64,000 nucleotides of DNA from Bdellovibrio sp. ZAP7 (GTDB lineage: Bacteria > Bdellovibrionota > FAC87 > UBA2466), in NCBI GenBank assembly GCA_945878405.1, contig CAMCTJ010000001.1, positions 1 to 64,000 on the forward strand, read 5' to 3'. This document shows positions 56,396 to 64,000 of the stretch, one piece after another. How positions within the stretch are numbered: the stretch's first letter is position 1; every line of letters starts with the position of its first letter. The translations under genes and the position numbers were made by a program. Below the pieces are notes generated by a model that was not told the origin of the DNA, made no database searches, and worked only from the letters and a program-made list of their open reading frames with translations.

Positions 56396-57556
56396 TCATA
56401 TTCGATTTATAACGGTCTTGGCAACTTGACGTCCGACCCGGTCGGCCTCAAAAACGGCTTCGAGTTGGTGGATAGGCATTCCGGAGAACTCTTGAAGAGT
56501 AGCGTCAATGACTTCTGGAATTTGAGTAAATCCAATCTGACGATTTAAAAAGGCATTTACCGCGATTTCATTAGCAGCGTTTAGGGCGATGACATGACTC
56601 TGGCCAGCGCGGAGCGATTTACGCGCCAACTCCAAACAAGGAAAACGTTGAATATCGGGCGGGAAAAACTCTAACCGAGACATCTGGTCTAAAGTAAGCT
56701 TTTGGATAGGCTGCAAAAGCCTCTCTGGGTATGAAAGGGCGTAACCAATTGCAGATTTCATGTCGGGTAGCGACAACTGCGCCAAATTTGTGTTGTCCTT
56801 TAACCAAATGGAACCATGGACGATGCTCTGGGGGTGAACCCAAACCTCAATCTGACTCTCGGGAACACCAAAGAGAAAATGAGCTTCAATCAACTCAAGG
56901 CCCTTATTCATGAGTGTTGCAGAATCAACCGAAATCTTAGGGCCCATTTTCCAGTTGGGGTGAGAGATCGCCATTTCCGGCGTGACCAGCTTTAAATCTA
57001 AATCTGGTTTTTTAAGAAACGGGCCTCCACTGGCCGTGAGCACTAACGTTTGAACTTCAGATTCATCAACACCATTCAGTAGCTGATACAAAGCATTGTG
57101 CTCACTATCAACAGGGACGACCTGGGCACTACTTTTTCTCACCTCTTCATTAAACAAAGTTCCGGCAGTAACTAGCGATTCCTTATTCGCTAAGCCAATC
57201 AGCTTATTGTGCCGAATCGCGTGAAGAGTAGGCTCTAGTCCTGCAAATCCCACAATCCCGACAATCACAACGTCAATTCCCTCGGCCTCGATGCACTTTT
57301 TGATTCCATCCAGACCTGAACCCACTTGAAGCTTTGGAAATTCTTGTCTTAAAAACTGAAGAGCTGCTTCATCCTGAACACTCACTACCTGCGGTTTAAA
57401 AATGCGAATTTGCTCTTGGAGTTTTGTAAGGTTTTTTCCGGCTGCCAAACTCACAGCCTCAAACTGATCCGGAAACGCTTTAATAAGTTCGAGCGTGTAG
57501 GTTCCGATAGTACCGGTAGACCCCAGAACACATACTTTCTTCTTTGAGGAGGCCAC
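56396..57556 (-). CDS. dxr: 1-deoxy-D-xylulose 5-phosphate reductoisomerase
   Basis: 386 aa. It forms methylerythritol phosphate, first committed step of the pathway. CVLGSTGTIGTYTLEL binds NADPH; ANKESLVTAG, PVDSEHNALYQ, SGGPF, KMGPKISVDSATLMNKGLELIEAHFLF hold the metal and substrate residues. The start is a GTG one base after the cdsA stop. Together with ispD and ispF elsewhere in the window most of the pathway's early genes are here. Confidence 0.97.
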   Translation of the reverse strand: MASSKKKVCVLGSTGTIGTYTLELIKAFPDQFEAVSLAAGKNLTKLQEQIRIFKPQVVSVQDEAALQFLRQEFPKLQVGSGLDGIKKCIEAEGIDVVIVGIVGFAGLEPTLHAIRHNKLIGLANKESLVTAGTLFNEEVRKSSAQVVPVDSEHNALYQLLNGVDESEVQTLVLTASGGPFLKKPDLDLKLVTPEMAISHPNWKMGPKISVDSATLMNKGLELIEAHFLFGVPESQIEVWVHPQSIVHGSIWLKDNTNLAQLSLPDMKSAIGYALSYPERLLQPIQKLTLDQMSRLEFFPPDIQRFPCLELARKSLRAGQSHVIALNAANEIAVNAFLNRQIGFTQIPEVIDATLQEFSGMPIHQLEAVFEADRVGRQVAKTVINRI

Positions 57557-58381
57557 TTAAGCAGTCTCCCAAAGGTAATAGAGACAAAAATAAAAAACGG
57601 GGGTTGTAAAAGCGAGCCCATCGACTCGGTCTAAAATGCCACCATGCCCGGGTAAAAAACTGCCCGAATCTTTCTGCATCTGACTGCGTTTGAGCACTGA
57701 CTCAAACAGATCTCCTAATTGAGCCAAAAAACTCAGAACGGGGGTCGCTAAGATAATTCTCCAATACCGGTCTGGAAACATGGGCTCTGGATAAATAAAT
57801 CGAACCCACAAGACCGTAACTATGACTGAGGCAACTAATGCTGTAACCGAGCCTTCGATTGTTTTTTTAGGGCTAATTTCGCTGGCCAGTTTTCTTTTTC
57901 CCAACTTCATCCCACCAAAATAGGCAGCCGTATCTCCCACAAAAACTATCAAGAAAAGCAAAATCAGATAAGTACGTCCGAGATCGGGCCAACTCACAAT
58001 GTTAAATAAAAAGCCAAACATCATTACAATGTAGGAAAACCCCAAACTTTGATTCGTTACTTCTTTTAAAGCTAACTCAAATTGCCCTGACCGAGCTTGT
58101 CCCAATACCCCCGACCCCAAGATTAAAACCGTAATTAAAGCGTAGGAGTAAAAAGCGGTCAGGTGATCTCCGCCCATAAGAAAAATCTGGAAGGCGACCA
58201 AAACAAACATGGTCCCTTTTCTCACGATTGATTTTCTGGAAAACATCAAAGCATCAAATTCAAGATAGGCACAAGCTCCAATCAAAACCACGACTAACCT
58301 CAAAAGCCCTAAGGAACCCCACATCACAAGAGCTATAAGAGCCATGGCTGCAGGAATACCAGTCAGTAGTCGAGTTTTCAC
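57557..58381 (-). CDS. cdsA: Phosphatidate cytidylyltransferase
   Basis: 274 aa with eight predicted membrane helices. The C-terminal CdsA signature KDSGSFLPGHGGILDRVDGLAFTTP is intact, as is VFVGDTAAYFGGMKLGKRKLASEISPKKT. It makes CDP-diacylglycerol for phospholipids. The GTG start overlaps the uppS stop (GTGA). Confidence 0.95.
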   Translation of the reverse strand: MKTRLLTGIPAAMALIALVMWGSLGLLRLVVVLIGACAYLEFDALMFSRKSIVRKGTMFVLVAFQIFLMGGDHLTAFYSYALITVLILGSGVLGQARSGQFELALKEVTNQSLGFSYIVMMFGFLFNIVSWPDLGRTYLILLFLIVFVGDTAAYFGGMKLGKRKLASEISPKKTIEGSVTALVASVIVTVLWVRFIYPEPMFPDRYWRIILATPVLSFLAQLGDLFESVLKRSQMQKDSGSFLPGHGGILDRVDGLAFTTPVFYFCLYYLWETA

Positions 58382-59127
58382 AAGCTTGCCTCCGTTGTTT
58401 TCTCAATCTGCTCCTGAGTTTTTCCAAATCGGCGATTTCTTCCCGCAAAAACATCAATCGCAGCTCGAAGTGTCTCAGGACGAAAATCGGGCCACAATTC
58501 GTTCATAACCACTATCTCTGAATAAGCCACCTGCCACAAAAGAAAGTTACTGATTCTCGATTCGCCCCCCGTGCGGATAAGGAGATCGGGATCTGGAAAA
58601 CTTGGCTGGTAGAGGAAATTCCGAATGGTTGACTCATTGATAGAGTCGATTTCCAATTCCCCTAGTTTAACTGATGAGGAAATCTTTTTGATTGCGTCTA
58701 TGAGTTCCTGTCGGCCCCCATAGGAAAGAGCAAGGCTCAATCGCATCTTCGGGGTTTCAAACTTCGTAAATTCAATCACTCGCTTGAGTTCTGCCGTTAC
58801 AAAATCAGGTAAGCGTGACAAGGTTCCTTGGGCCGATAAAGAAACTTGGTTCAACTTCAACTTCTTGTCCATGGTCTTTAAGTGACGCACCAAAAGCTGC
58901 ATCAACATTTTGACCTCTAGACCTGGTCTCTGCCAATTCTCAGTCGAAAAAGTATAAAGGGTGAGGTACTCGACTCCCAATCTACAACACTCGGTAACAA
59001 TATCATCGACCCGCTGAGCACCTTCTTGGTGACCAAAGGTTCTAGGCAGGCCACGTTCTTTGGCCCAACGCCCATTTCCATCCATAATAATGGCAATGTG
59101 ACGTGGAATAGATTTTGTCGGGTTCAT
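58378..59127 (-). CDS. uppS: Undecaprenyl diphosphate synthase
   Basis: 249 aa cis-prenyltransferase. HIAIIMDGNGRWAKERGLPR carries the catalytic Asp; GHQEGAQRV, LTLYTFSTENWQRP and LLIRTGGESRISNFLLWQVAYSEI are typical. It makes the C55 lipid carrier for peptidoglycan and O-antigen. It lies two bases after frr. Confidence 0.97.
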   Translation of the reverse strand: MNPTKSIPRHIAIIMDGNGRWAKERGLPRTFGHQEGAQRVDDIVTECCRLGVEYLTLYTFSTENWQRPGLEVKMLMQLLVRHLKTMDKKLKLNQVSLSAQGTLSRLPDFVTAELKRVIEFTKFETPKMRLSLALSYGGRQELIDAIKKISSSVKLGELEIDSINESTIRNFLYQPSFPDPDLLIRTGGESRISNFLLWQVAYSEIVVMNELWPDFRPETLRAAIDVFAGRNRRFGKTQEQIEKTTEASL

Positions 59128-59129
59128 GG

Positions 59130-59675
59130 TCAGATTGTCATGACCTCTTTGGTCTTTGAATCTACGGCTTTATCGATTTCTTGAATGAACTGATCGGTCA
59201 ACTTTTGAATCTCATCTTGATTTCGACGCTGATCATCTTCGGTTAAGGCTTTATCTTTTTTCAACGCATCCATCGAATCTCGTCGGATATTTCTCACTGC
59301 AACTTTTGCAGCTTCCCCTTCTTTGCTAATTTGTTTGACGAAATCTTTTCGTCTTTCTTCTGTGAGGGGCGGCATATTGATGCGGATGATCTTTCCATCG
59401 TTCATCGGAGTGAGACCCAAATTAGCAGCTAAAATAGCTTTCTCAATTTCGCCGAACAAACTTCTGTCCCAGGGTTGAATGGTAATGGTCTTCGGATCCG
59501 GTGTTGCCAAAGCAGCCACTTCTTTTAAGGACATTTGACTTCCATAAACATCGACTCTTACTCCGTCCACCATGGTGGCTGAAGCTCGTCCAACACGCAA
59601 TTTTGAAAGCTCAGAGCGAAGATGCTCAAGAGCCTTTTCCATATGCTTTTTTATCTCATTCATCTGTGGGGTCAT
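59130..59675 (-). CDS. frr: Ribosome recycling factor
   Basis: 181 aa, near the usual 185. Two-domain protein: helical domain ends ([22 protein letters not shown], and [29 protein letters not shown]) frame the beta domain ([38 protein letters not shown]). With EF-G it splits post-termination ribosomes. Overlaps pyrH by four bases. Confidence 0.97.
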   Translation of the reverse strand: MTPQMNEIKKHMEKALEHLRSELSKLRVGRASATMVDGVRVDVYGSQMSLKEVAALATPDPKTITIQPWDRSLFGEIEKAILAANLGLTPMNDGKIIRINMPPLTEERRKDFVKQISKEGEAAKVAVRNIRRDSMDALKKDKALTEDDQRRNQDEIQKLTDQFIQEIDKAVDSKTKEVMTI

Positions 59676-60403
59676 TTATCCCTCCGAACAATCGTTCCTA
59701 TGTCTTCACCCAAGATCACTCGCTTGAAATTCTCAGGAGTATTTAGGTTGAAAACTAGGAGCGGTAGGTTGTTGTCCATACACAAAGAGATGGCAGTTGA
59801 GTCCATCACCTTCAGATTGTCTTTTAGAACATCTAAATAATCGAGCCGCTTATACATCTTAGCTTTTGGGTTAATGACTGGATCATCATCGTAGACACCA
59901 TCTACCTTGGTTGCCTTCATGATGACTTCCGCATTTACTTCCATTGCTCGCAAGCTTGCAGCTGTGTCCGTAGTAAAATAGGGATTCCCAGTTCCTGCGG
60001 CAAAAATCACAACCCGGTTTTTTTCGAGATGTCGAACAGCTCTTCTTCGGATGTAAGGTTCACAAAGCTCGTGCATTTCAATTGCCGACATCACTCGAGT
60101 GTAGACGTCTAATTTTTCCAAGCAGTCTTGCAGAGCCAAGCTGTTAAGAACCGTAGCTAACATTCCCATGTAGTCACTGGTAGCTCTATCCATTCCCTGA
60201 GCCGTCCCAGCAATTCCTCGGAAAATGTTTCCACCCCCAATTACAATAGCAATCTGGACTCCCAGCTCGTGTACTGAGCGAATCTCTTTAGCTATCCGAT
60301 CAATGACCTCAGGACTAATCCCAAAGGCCTTATCACCTGCTAGAGCCTCTCCGCTTAGTTTCAAGAGGACCCGTTGATATCGGGGCTTGGATGACTGACT
60401 CAT
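59672..60403 (-). CDS. pyrH: UMP kinase
   Basis: 243 aa amino-acid-kinase fold. [43 protein letters not shown] and [13 protein letters not shown] are the PyrH signatures. It phosphorylates UMP. Overlaps tsf by four bases; the order rpsB-tsf-pyrH-frr is strongly conserved in bacteria. Confidence 0.98.
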   Translation of the reverse strand: MSQSSKPRYQRVLLKLSGEALAGDKAFGISPEVIDRIAKEIRSVHELGVQIAIVIGGGNIFRGIAGTAQGMDRATSDYMGMLATVLNSLALQDCLEKLDVYTRVMSAIEMHELCEPYIRRRAVRHLEKNRVVIFAAGTGNPYFTTDTAASLRAMEVNAEVIMKATKVDGVYDDDPVINPKAKMYKRLDYLDVLKDNLKVMDSTAISLCMDNNLPLLVFNLNTPENFKRVILGEDIGTIVRRDK

Positions 60404-61020
60404 ACGCTACAGCTAGCTTTCGCAGGAGCAGCTTCTCCCACTTGAAAACGGGCATAACGACGGATGGCCATGTTTTCACCCAAAGTCGCAATCGCATTTT
60501 TCAGCAAAGCTTCAATAGTAAGATCTGGGTTTTTGACAAACTTCTGATTGACGAGGCAATGCTCTTCATAAAATTTGCCGATCTTACCTTCGACGATCTT
60601 TTCGACCACTGGACCCTTTTTTCCAGACTCTTCTGCTTGAACTCGGAAAATAGCTTTCTCTTTTTCCAAATCTTCTGCAGGAACGTTATCTTTGTCGAGA
60701 TATCGAGGAGAAGCCGCTGCAATGTGCATCGCAATATCGCGTACTAGATTTTGAAACTCGTCCGTTCTAGCAACGAAATCCGTCTCACAATTCACTTCTA
60801 CGAGAACGCCAATTTTACCTTCTCCGTGAATGTAAGAGAGAACTCGACCCTCATGAGCCGCCCGGCCAGCTTTCTTTGCCGCAGCAGCGAGCCCTTTTTC
60901 GCGCAAGAAAGTCATGGCCTTTTCAATATCATTGCCTGTTTCAAGCAATGCTTTTTTACAGTCCATGAACCCTGCACCAGTTTTTTCTCGAAGTTCCTTA
61001 ACTAACAGAGCTTCACTCAC
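60400..61020 (-). CDS. tsf: Elongation factor Ts (short form)
   Basis: 206 aa. The N-terminal UBA-like domain ([38 protein letters not shown]) and core ([41 protein letters not shown]) are present. At 206 residues it is shorter than the 280-residue enteric form, with only one core repeat, like the Thermus type. It exchanges GDP on EF-Tu. It is 18 bases after rpsB. Confidence 0.95.
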   Translation of the reverse strand: MSEALLVKELREKTGAGFMDCKKALLETGNDIEKAMTFLREKGLAAAAKKAGRAAHEGRVLSYIHGEGKIGVLVEVNCETDFVARTDEFQNLVRDIAMHIAAASPRYLDKDNVPAEDLEKEKAIFRVQAEESGKKGPVVEKIVEGKIGKFYEEHCLVNQKFVKNPDLTIEALLKNAIATLGENMAIRRYARFQVGEAAPAKASCSV

Positions 61021-61038
61021 AACAACCTCCCAGTACTT

Positions 61039-61956
61039 TTAGGTATCAGATTTATCTTCGGCAACTACTTCAGTAACTTCGGTTGTTTCCTCTTCTTCTA
61101 AGAGGCTAGCATCCCGATAGTCGATCTCTGTGGGAATATTCAGAAGTTTTGGCCGTTTAACTTTTTCAACCACTGGACCTGCGGCAACAGCTTTTTCAGC
61201 TTCGGCTGCTCTGGGCTGTTGGGCTTGTCCTTCGCCAGCTGTTTGTCCCTGAGCTACACGAGCTTTTTGCTCATAAATAGCGGCACCTTCTAAACAAGAA
61301 TCGGCCATCAGGTTAACAAACAAAGTTACCGATTTAATCGCATCATCATTTCCGGGAATGACGTAATCAACGCGATCAGGATCGCAGTTGGTATCTACTA
61401 GAGCCACCACTGGGATTCCCAAACGATTCGCTTCGCGAACCGCAATATCTTCAGTCATAGGATCGATGATAAACAAAGCAGCTGGAAGCTGTCTCATCTG
61501 ACGGATACCGCCTAAACTCGCTTCAAGCTTTACTTGTTTTCTGTCGAAGACAACTCGTTCTTTTTTCTTCAGTAAATCGTAAGTGCCATCTGCGCGTAAA
61601 CGATCCATTTCATCGAGCTTTTCACAGCCTCTACGAATGGTTGCGAAGTTGGTCAAGGTTCCACCCAACCAGCGTTCCGTCACAAAAGGCATATTGCACC
61701 GACCAGCTGCTTCTTTGGTCATTGAAGCTGCTTGATTTTTGGTAGCAACAAATAAAATTTTTCCACCATCAGCAACGGTGTTTTTGATAAATGCACACGC
61801 TTCTTTTGCGTGTTTTACCGTTTTTTCTAAGTCGATAATGTAGATTCCATTACGAGGTCCATAGATAAAGGACTTCATTTTAGGGTTCCAACGATGAGTC
61901 TGGTGACCAAAATGGACGCCAGCCTCAAGCATATTTCTCATGGATACTTCAGGCAT
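61039..61956 (-). CDS. rpsB: Ribosomal protein S2
   Basis: 305 aa. [36 protein letters not shown] and [23 protein letters not shown] are diagnostic. The body ends near residue 230; about 70 further residues are Ala/Gln/Glu/Val-rich ([19 protein letters not shown]..., then an acidic tail), longer than the usual 240-residue protein. The frame extends to 62097, but GGAGG six bases before the ATG at 61956 fixes the start. Confidence 0.97.
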   Translation of the reverse strand: MPEVSMRNMLEAGVHFGHQTHRWNPKMKSFIYGPRNGIYIIDLEKTVKHAKEACAFIKNTVADGGKILFVATKNQAASMTKEAAGRCNMPFVTERWLGGTLTNFATIRRGCEKLDEMDRLRADGTYDLLKKKERVVFDRKQVKLEASLGGIRQMRQLPAALFIIDPMTEDIAVREANRLGIPVVALVDTNCDPDRVDYVIPGNDDAIKSVTLFVNLMADSCLEGAAIYEQKARVAQGQTAGEGQAQQPRAAEAEKAVAAGPVVEKVKRPKLLNIPTEIDYRDASLLEEEETTEVTEVVAEDKSDT

Positions 61957-61978
61957 ATTTTTCCTCCGGTTAAGCCTC

Positions 61979-62046
61979 CGTTCCCTTGTGCCCTTTCGAA
62001 AACCAACCTTCGAAAGAGACCGAAGTCTAATTAAGGTAGGGGAACG
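61979..62046 (-). ncRNA. Structured leader upstream of rpsB, possible S2 autoregulatory element
   Basis: On the minus strand, 68 bases immediately before the rpsB ribosome-binding region can fold as a three-helix junction. The outer stem is CGTTCCC (62046-62040) with GGGAACG (61985-61979). Inside it, AGAC-UUCG-GUCU (62028-62017) is a C(UUCG)G tetraloop hairpin, directly followed by CTTTCGAA-GGTTGGTT-TTCGAAAG (62016-61993), an 8-bp hairpin. The outer stem closes 12 bases before the Shine-Dalgarno site. Control by free S2 is known for rpsB leaders in other bacteria; here it is inferred. Confidence 0.6.
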
Positions 62047-62157
62047 TGTGTAATTGGCACAAGGAGATAGCATGGGAACTCCCCAGGAGCAAGCCATTTT
62101 ACATAAGAAAATCAGGAACTAAACTGCCCCTTCATACGTTCTTTTGGGATTTTCCGG

Positions 62158-62185
62158 CTGTCAAACACGATGATTACAGTATAAT
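62158..62185 (+). promoter_or_regulatory. Probable sigma-70 promoter of the tatA genes
   Basis: CTGTCA at 62158-62163, 16-bp spacer and a perfect TATAAT at 62180-62185. The ATG at 62184 lies in the -10 box, so the first translated start must be the ATG at 62208, about 16 bases after the expected transcription start. Confidence 0.6.
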
Positions 62186-62207
62186 GTCGAGATTCTTGAT
62201 TAATTCT

Positions 62208-62396
62208 ATGTTGGGTTTTTCGGAAATTTTGGTCCTGGGGATGGTGATTTTCTTACTCCTTAAGAGACATTCTTTACGTCAATGGGGTATGTCGCTGAAA
62301 CATTCGGTTTTTGAGTTTAAAAAGGCTCTTCACCAGAAACCCGAGCGTGAAGTAAAAGAATATCGTTCTGAAAAAGGAGACTCTGATGTTAGGTAA
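62208..62396 (+). CDS. Degenerate TatA-like protein
   Basis: 62 aa. [17 protein letters not shown] is the TatA-type membrane helix, and [15 protein letters not shown] is the amphipathic helix. The hinge motif FGPKRLPEL, present in the next gene, is replaced by [10 protein letters not shown]. It is therefore a diverged TatA/TatB/TatE relative, perhaps specialised. Its start is deduced from the promoter; no Shine-Dalgarno is seen. It overlaps the normal tatA by 11 bases. Confidence 0.65.
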   Translation: MLGFSEILVLGMVIFLLLKRHSLRQWGMSLKHSVFEFKKALHQKPEREVKEYRSEKGDSDVR

Positions 62397-62571
62397 TTTA
62401 GGCTTCACAGAAATACTTGTGTTGGGAGGCGTAGTTCTTTTGGTCTTTGGTCCTAAACGACTTCCTGAACTCGCTAAGGGATTAGGAAAAGGAATCCGTG
62501 AATTTAAAAAGGCTCTCAGTCAACCAGAAGAGAACAACGAGAGCGACTCCGACAGCGAACAAAAAAAATAG
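62386..62571 (+). CDS. tatA: Sec-independent translocase protein TatA
   Basis: 61 aa. A membrane helix ([17 protein letters not shown]) is followed by the hinge [24 protein letters not shown] and an acidic Ser/Asp/Glu tail. TatA oligomers form the pore for folded, twin-arginine substrates. AAGGAG precedes the ATG by six bases. No tatC is in the window. The stop codon shares one base with the uvrC start. Confidence 0.93.
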   Translation: MLGNLGFTEILVLGGVVLLVFGPKRLPELAKGLGKGIREFKKALSQPEENNESDSDSEQKK

Positions 62572-64000
62572 TGGTCACTTCAGAAAATTTAAAAGCCGCT
62601 CTGTCCGACCAGATTAAAAAATGGCCGACTCAACCCGGTGTCTACATCATGAAGGATGTCACCGGAAGAATCCTCTACGTAGGAAAGGCTAAAAACTTAA
62701 GAAATCGAATACGCTCGTACTTTCAGGCCCCAGAAAAACTCACTCCCAAAACGCGCGTTCTTGTTAAAAAAATCTATCAGCTTGAATTTACAGTCACCCA
62801 TACCGAACTGGAAGCGCTACTCCTGGAATGCAATCTCATAAAAAAGCATCGCCCCAGGTACAATGTAAGACTGAAAGACGACAAAAACTACCCATACGTA
62901 GTCCTGGATTTTACTCATCCCTTTCCTCAATTTAGAGTCACTCGAAAAATCACCCCTTCCCCTGCCCTTCGATATTTTGGCCCTTTTTCGGGGGGTATCC
63001 GAGACATCAGTCGATTCTTGTTAAAAACTTTTCAAATCCGAGATTGTTCTGATTCTAAATTTAAAAACAGAACCCGCCCTTGTCTCAATTACGAAATTGG
63101 AACCTGTACAGCCCCCTGTGTGGATTATGTTTCACAAACCGACTACGCAGAACAGGTAGAGGAAGCCATCTTGTTTCTCAAAGGCAGAAAACAAGCCCTG
63201 GTTCAAACGCTTCGAAAACAAATGGAAGAGGCCTCTGATAAATGGGAATATGAAAAAGCAAAAAACATCCGCGATAAGATTTCAGCGATAGACCGGATTA
63301 CCGAAAAACAAAATGCCGTTCTCACGGAAAAACAACGCGACATCGATGTCATCGGTGTATTTGAAGGCGAACAAGAACTTTCCATTGCGGTTCTGTTTAT
63401 TCGAAATGGGTTTTTAACAGGAAGAAGAACTCTCAAAATACCTCTCACCCTGGATTCACTCGAACAAACCATTTTGGAGTTTCTCCAACAGTTTTATTTG
63501 GTTTCTTTGATACCGGATGAAATTTGGGTAGCTACTGACTTTGAAGAGCGTTTGCTGTTAGAAAAAATGCTGGCGGAGCGCTCACAGAAAAAACTAAGCA
63601 TTCGAGTTCCTCGCACCGAACAACCCTTGCGCCTTTTAGGCATGGCCTATGAAAATGCGAAACTGATTTATTTAGACCAAAAAAACAAAACAACCATCTC
63701 AGGTGCCGAGGAGCTGCAACGGGTGCTAAATCTTGCAGAGGCACCCCAGACCATCGAAGGGATCGATGTTTCTAACTTGCAGGGAAAAAACCCCGCTATC
63801 GCTCTTGTTCATTTTTCGGACGAGCGCCCTCTAAAAAGCCGTTATCGATTGTACTACCCCAAAACGGTTGAGGGACAAAACGACTTCGCAATGATTCATG
63901 AAGTAGTAACTCGCCGTTTTAGCAAACCAGACCCGCCTCCCCCAGACCTACTTTTGATTGATGGCGGAAAAGGTCAGCTAGCATCAGCGGAACGAGCCCT
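62571..64000 (+). CDS. uvrC: UvrABC system protein C, partial (cut by the window end)
   Basis: At least 476 residues are encoded and the 3' end lies beyond the window. The GIY-YIG nuclease domain is at residues about 20-95 (QPGVYIMKD, ILYVGKAKNLRNRI, ELEALLLECNLIKKHRPRYN); a cysteine cluster (CLNYEIGTCTAPC) and the UVR motif (WEYEKAKNIRDKI) follow; then the RNase H-like second nuclease (EGIDVSNLQG, LLLIDGGKGQL). It makes both cuts in nucleotide-excision repair. The start is the GTG overlapping the tatA stop (TAGTG). Confidence 0.96.
   Translation, partial: MVTSENLKAALSDQIKKWPTQPGVYIMKDVTGRILYVGKAKNLRNRIRSYFQAPEKLTPKTRVLVKKIYQLEFTVTHTELEALLLECNLIKKHRPRYNVRLKDDKNYPYVVLDFTHPFPQFRVTRKITPSPALRYFGPFSGGIRDISRFLLKTFQIRDCSDSKFKNRTRPCLNYEIGTCTAPCVDYVSQTDYAEQVEEAILFLKGRKQALVQTLRKQMEEASDKWEYEKAKNIRDKISAIDRITEKQNAVLTEKQRDIDVIGVFEGEQELSIAVLFIRNGFLTGRRTLKIPLTLDSLEQTILEFLQQFYLVSLIPDEIWVATDFEERLLLEKMLAERSQKKLSIRVPRTEQPLRLLGMAYENAKLIYLDQKNKTTISGAEELQRVLNLAEAPQTIEGIDVSNLQGKNPAIALVHFSDERPLKSRYRLYYPKTVEGQNDFAMIHEVVTRRFSKPDPPPPDLLLIDGGKGQLASAERA

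Noticed and set aside
61957-62097. N-terminal extension of rpsB to an upstream ATG
   Set aside because: The extra 47 residues have no counterpart in S2, the true ATG has GGAGG six bases upstream, and the region carries the structured leader.

Overview
The window reads as a chromosomal segment of a Gram-negative bacterium. It has lipopolysaccharide and O-antigen sugar genes, many lipoboxes, outer-membrane beta-barrels, RseP and Tat components. The combination of DivIVA, a CarD-type regulator, PilZ, a PIN-PhoH ATPase, M16 and M3 peptidases and many small secreted or lipoprotein genes fits the Bdellovibrionota/Oligoflexia or old 'delta-proteobacterial' part of the tree. That placement is an inference from gene content; no rRNA is present. 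Gene density is high, most same-strand neighbours overlap by 1-20 bases, and several convergent pairs also overlap. I saw no transposase, prophage or CRISPR array.

Layout. 1-2160 is the only accessory-looking part: a short helix-turn-helix ORF that may be a recombinase remnant, an AAA/DUF4143 ATPase with a palindromic upstream site, and a gene-poor gap. 2164-5704 (minus) is a glycolytic operon gap-pgk-tpiA-secG followed by tRNA-Leu(GAG) and tRNA-Val(CAC). 5821-7720 (plus) holds a HisN-type phosphatase and a secreted protein. 7724-11774 (minus) is an overlapping envelope operon of a PorV-like barrel, an active M16 peptidase and an M16 homologue without the zinc motif. A copper P-type ATPase and a Gly/Ala/Pro-rich lipoprotein follow.

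15047-27726 is the surface-sugar region: gmd, a family-2 glycosyltransferase, an asparagine synthase, glmS, an LtaS-like phosphotransferase/sulfatase, then a minus-strand operon rfbB-rfbA-rfbD-lhgO-like-gmhB, and a divergent NAD-dependent epimerase/reductase. 27776-32932 carries trxB, an M3 oligopeptidase, a DUF2490 protein, a DUF2090 aldolase-like protein and a cysteine dioxygenase. 32935-37517 holds a glycosyltransferase with a C9 tract, two small secreted proteins, and a lipoprotein zinc protease overlapping a separately encoded propeptide-like protein.

37769-40826 is hisS-aspS. 40823-45394 is mostly envelope and signalling: two lipoproteins, a barrel, PilZ, a coiled-coil HTH protein and a BatE-like protein. 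45354-50687 has divIVA, yggS and maf on one strand and carD-ispD-ispF-cysS on the other. 50677-61956 (minus) is a long housekeeping run: rpsB-tsf-pyrH-frr-uppS-cdsA-dxr-rseP-phoH-(RHH)-lepA-lepB, i.e. translation, isoprenoid/lipid precursors and envelope proteolysis. A compact three-helix RNA leader precedes rpsB. Two tandem tatA genes and uvrC (cut by the window end) close the window on the plus strand.

The observations most worth checking are the protease with a propeptide encoded in trans, the rpsB leader RNA, the three-PDZ RseP, the tandem TatA pair, and the rml operon that lacks rmlC.
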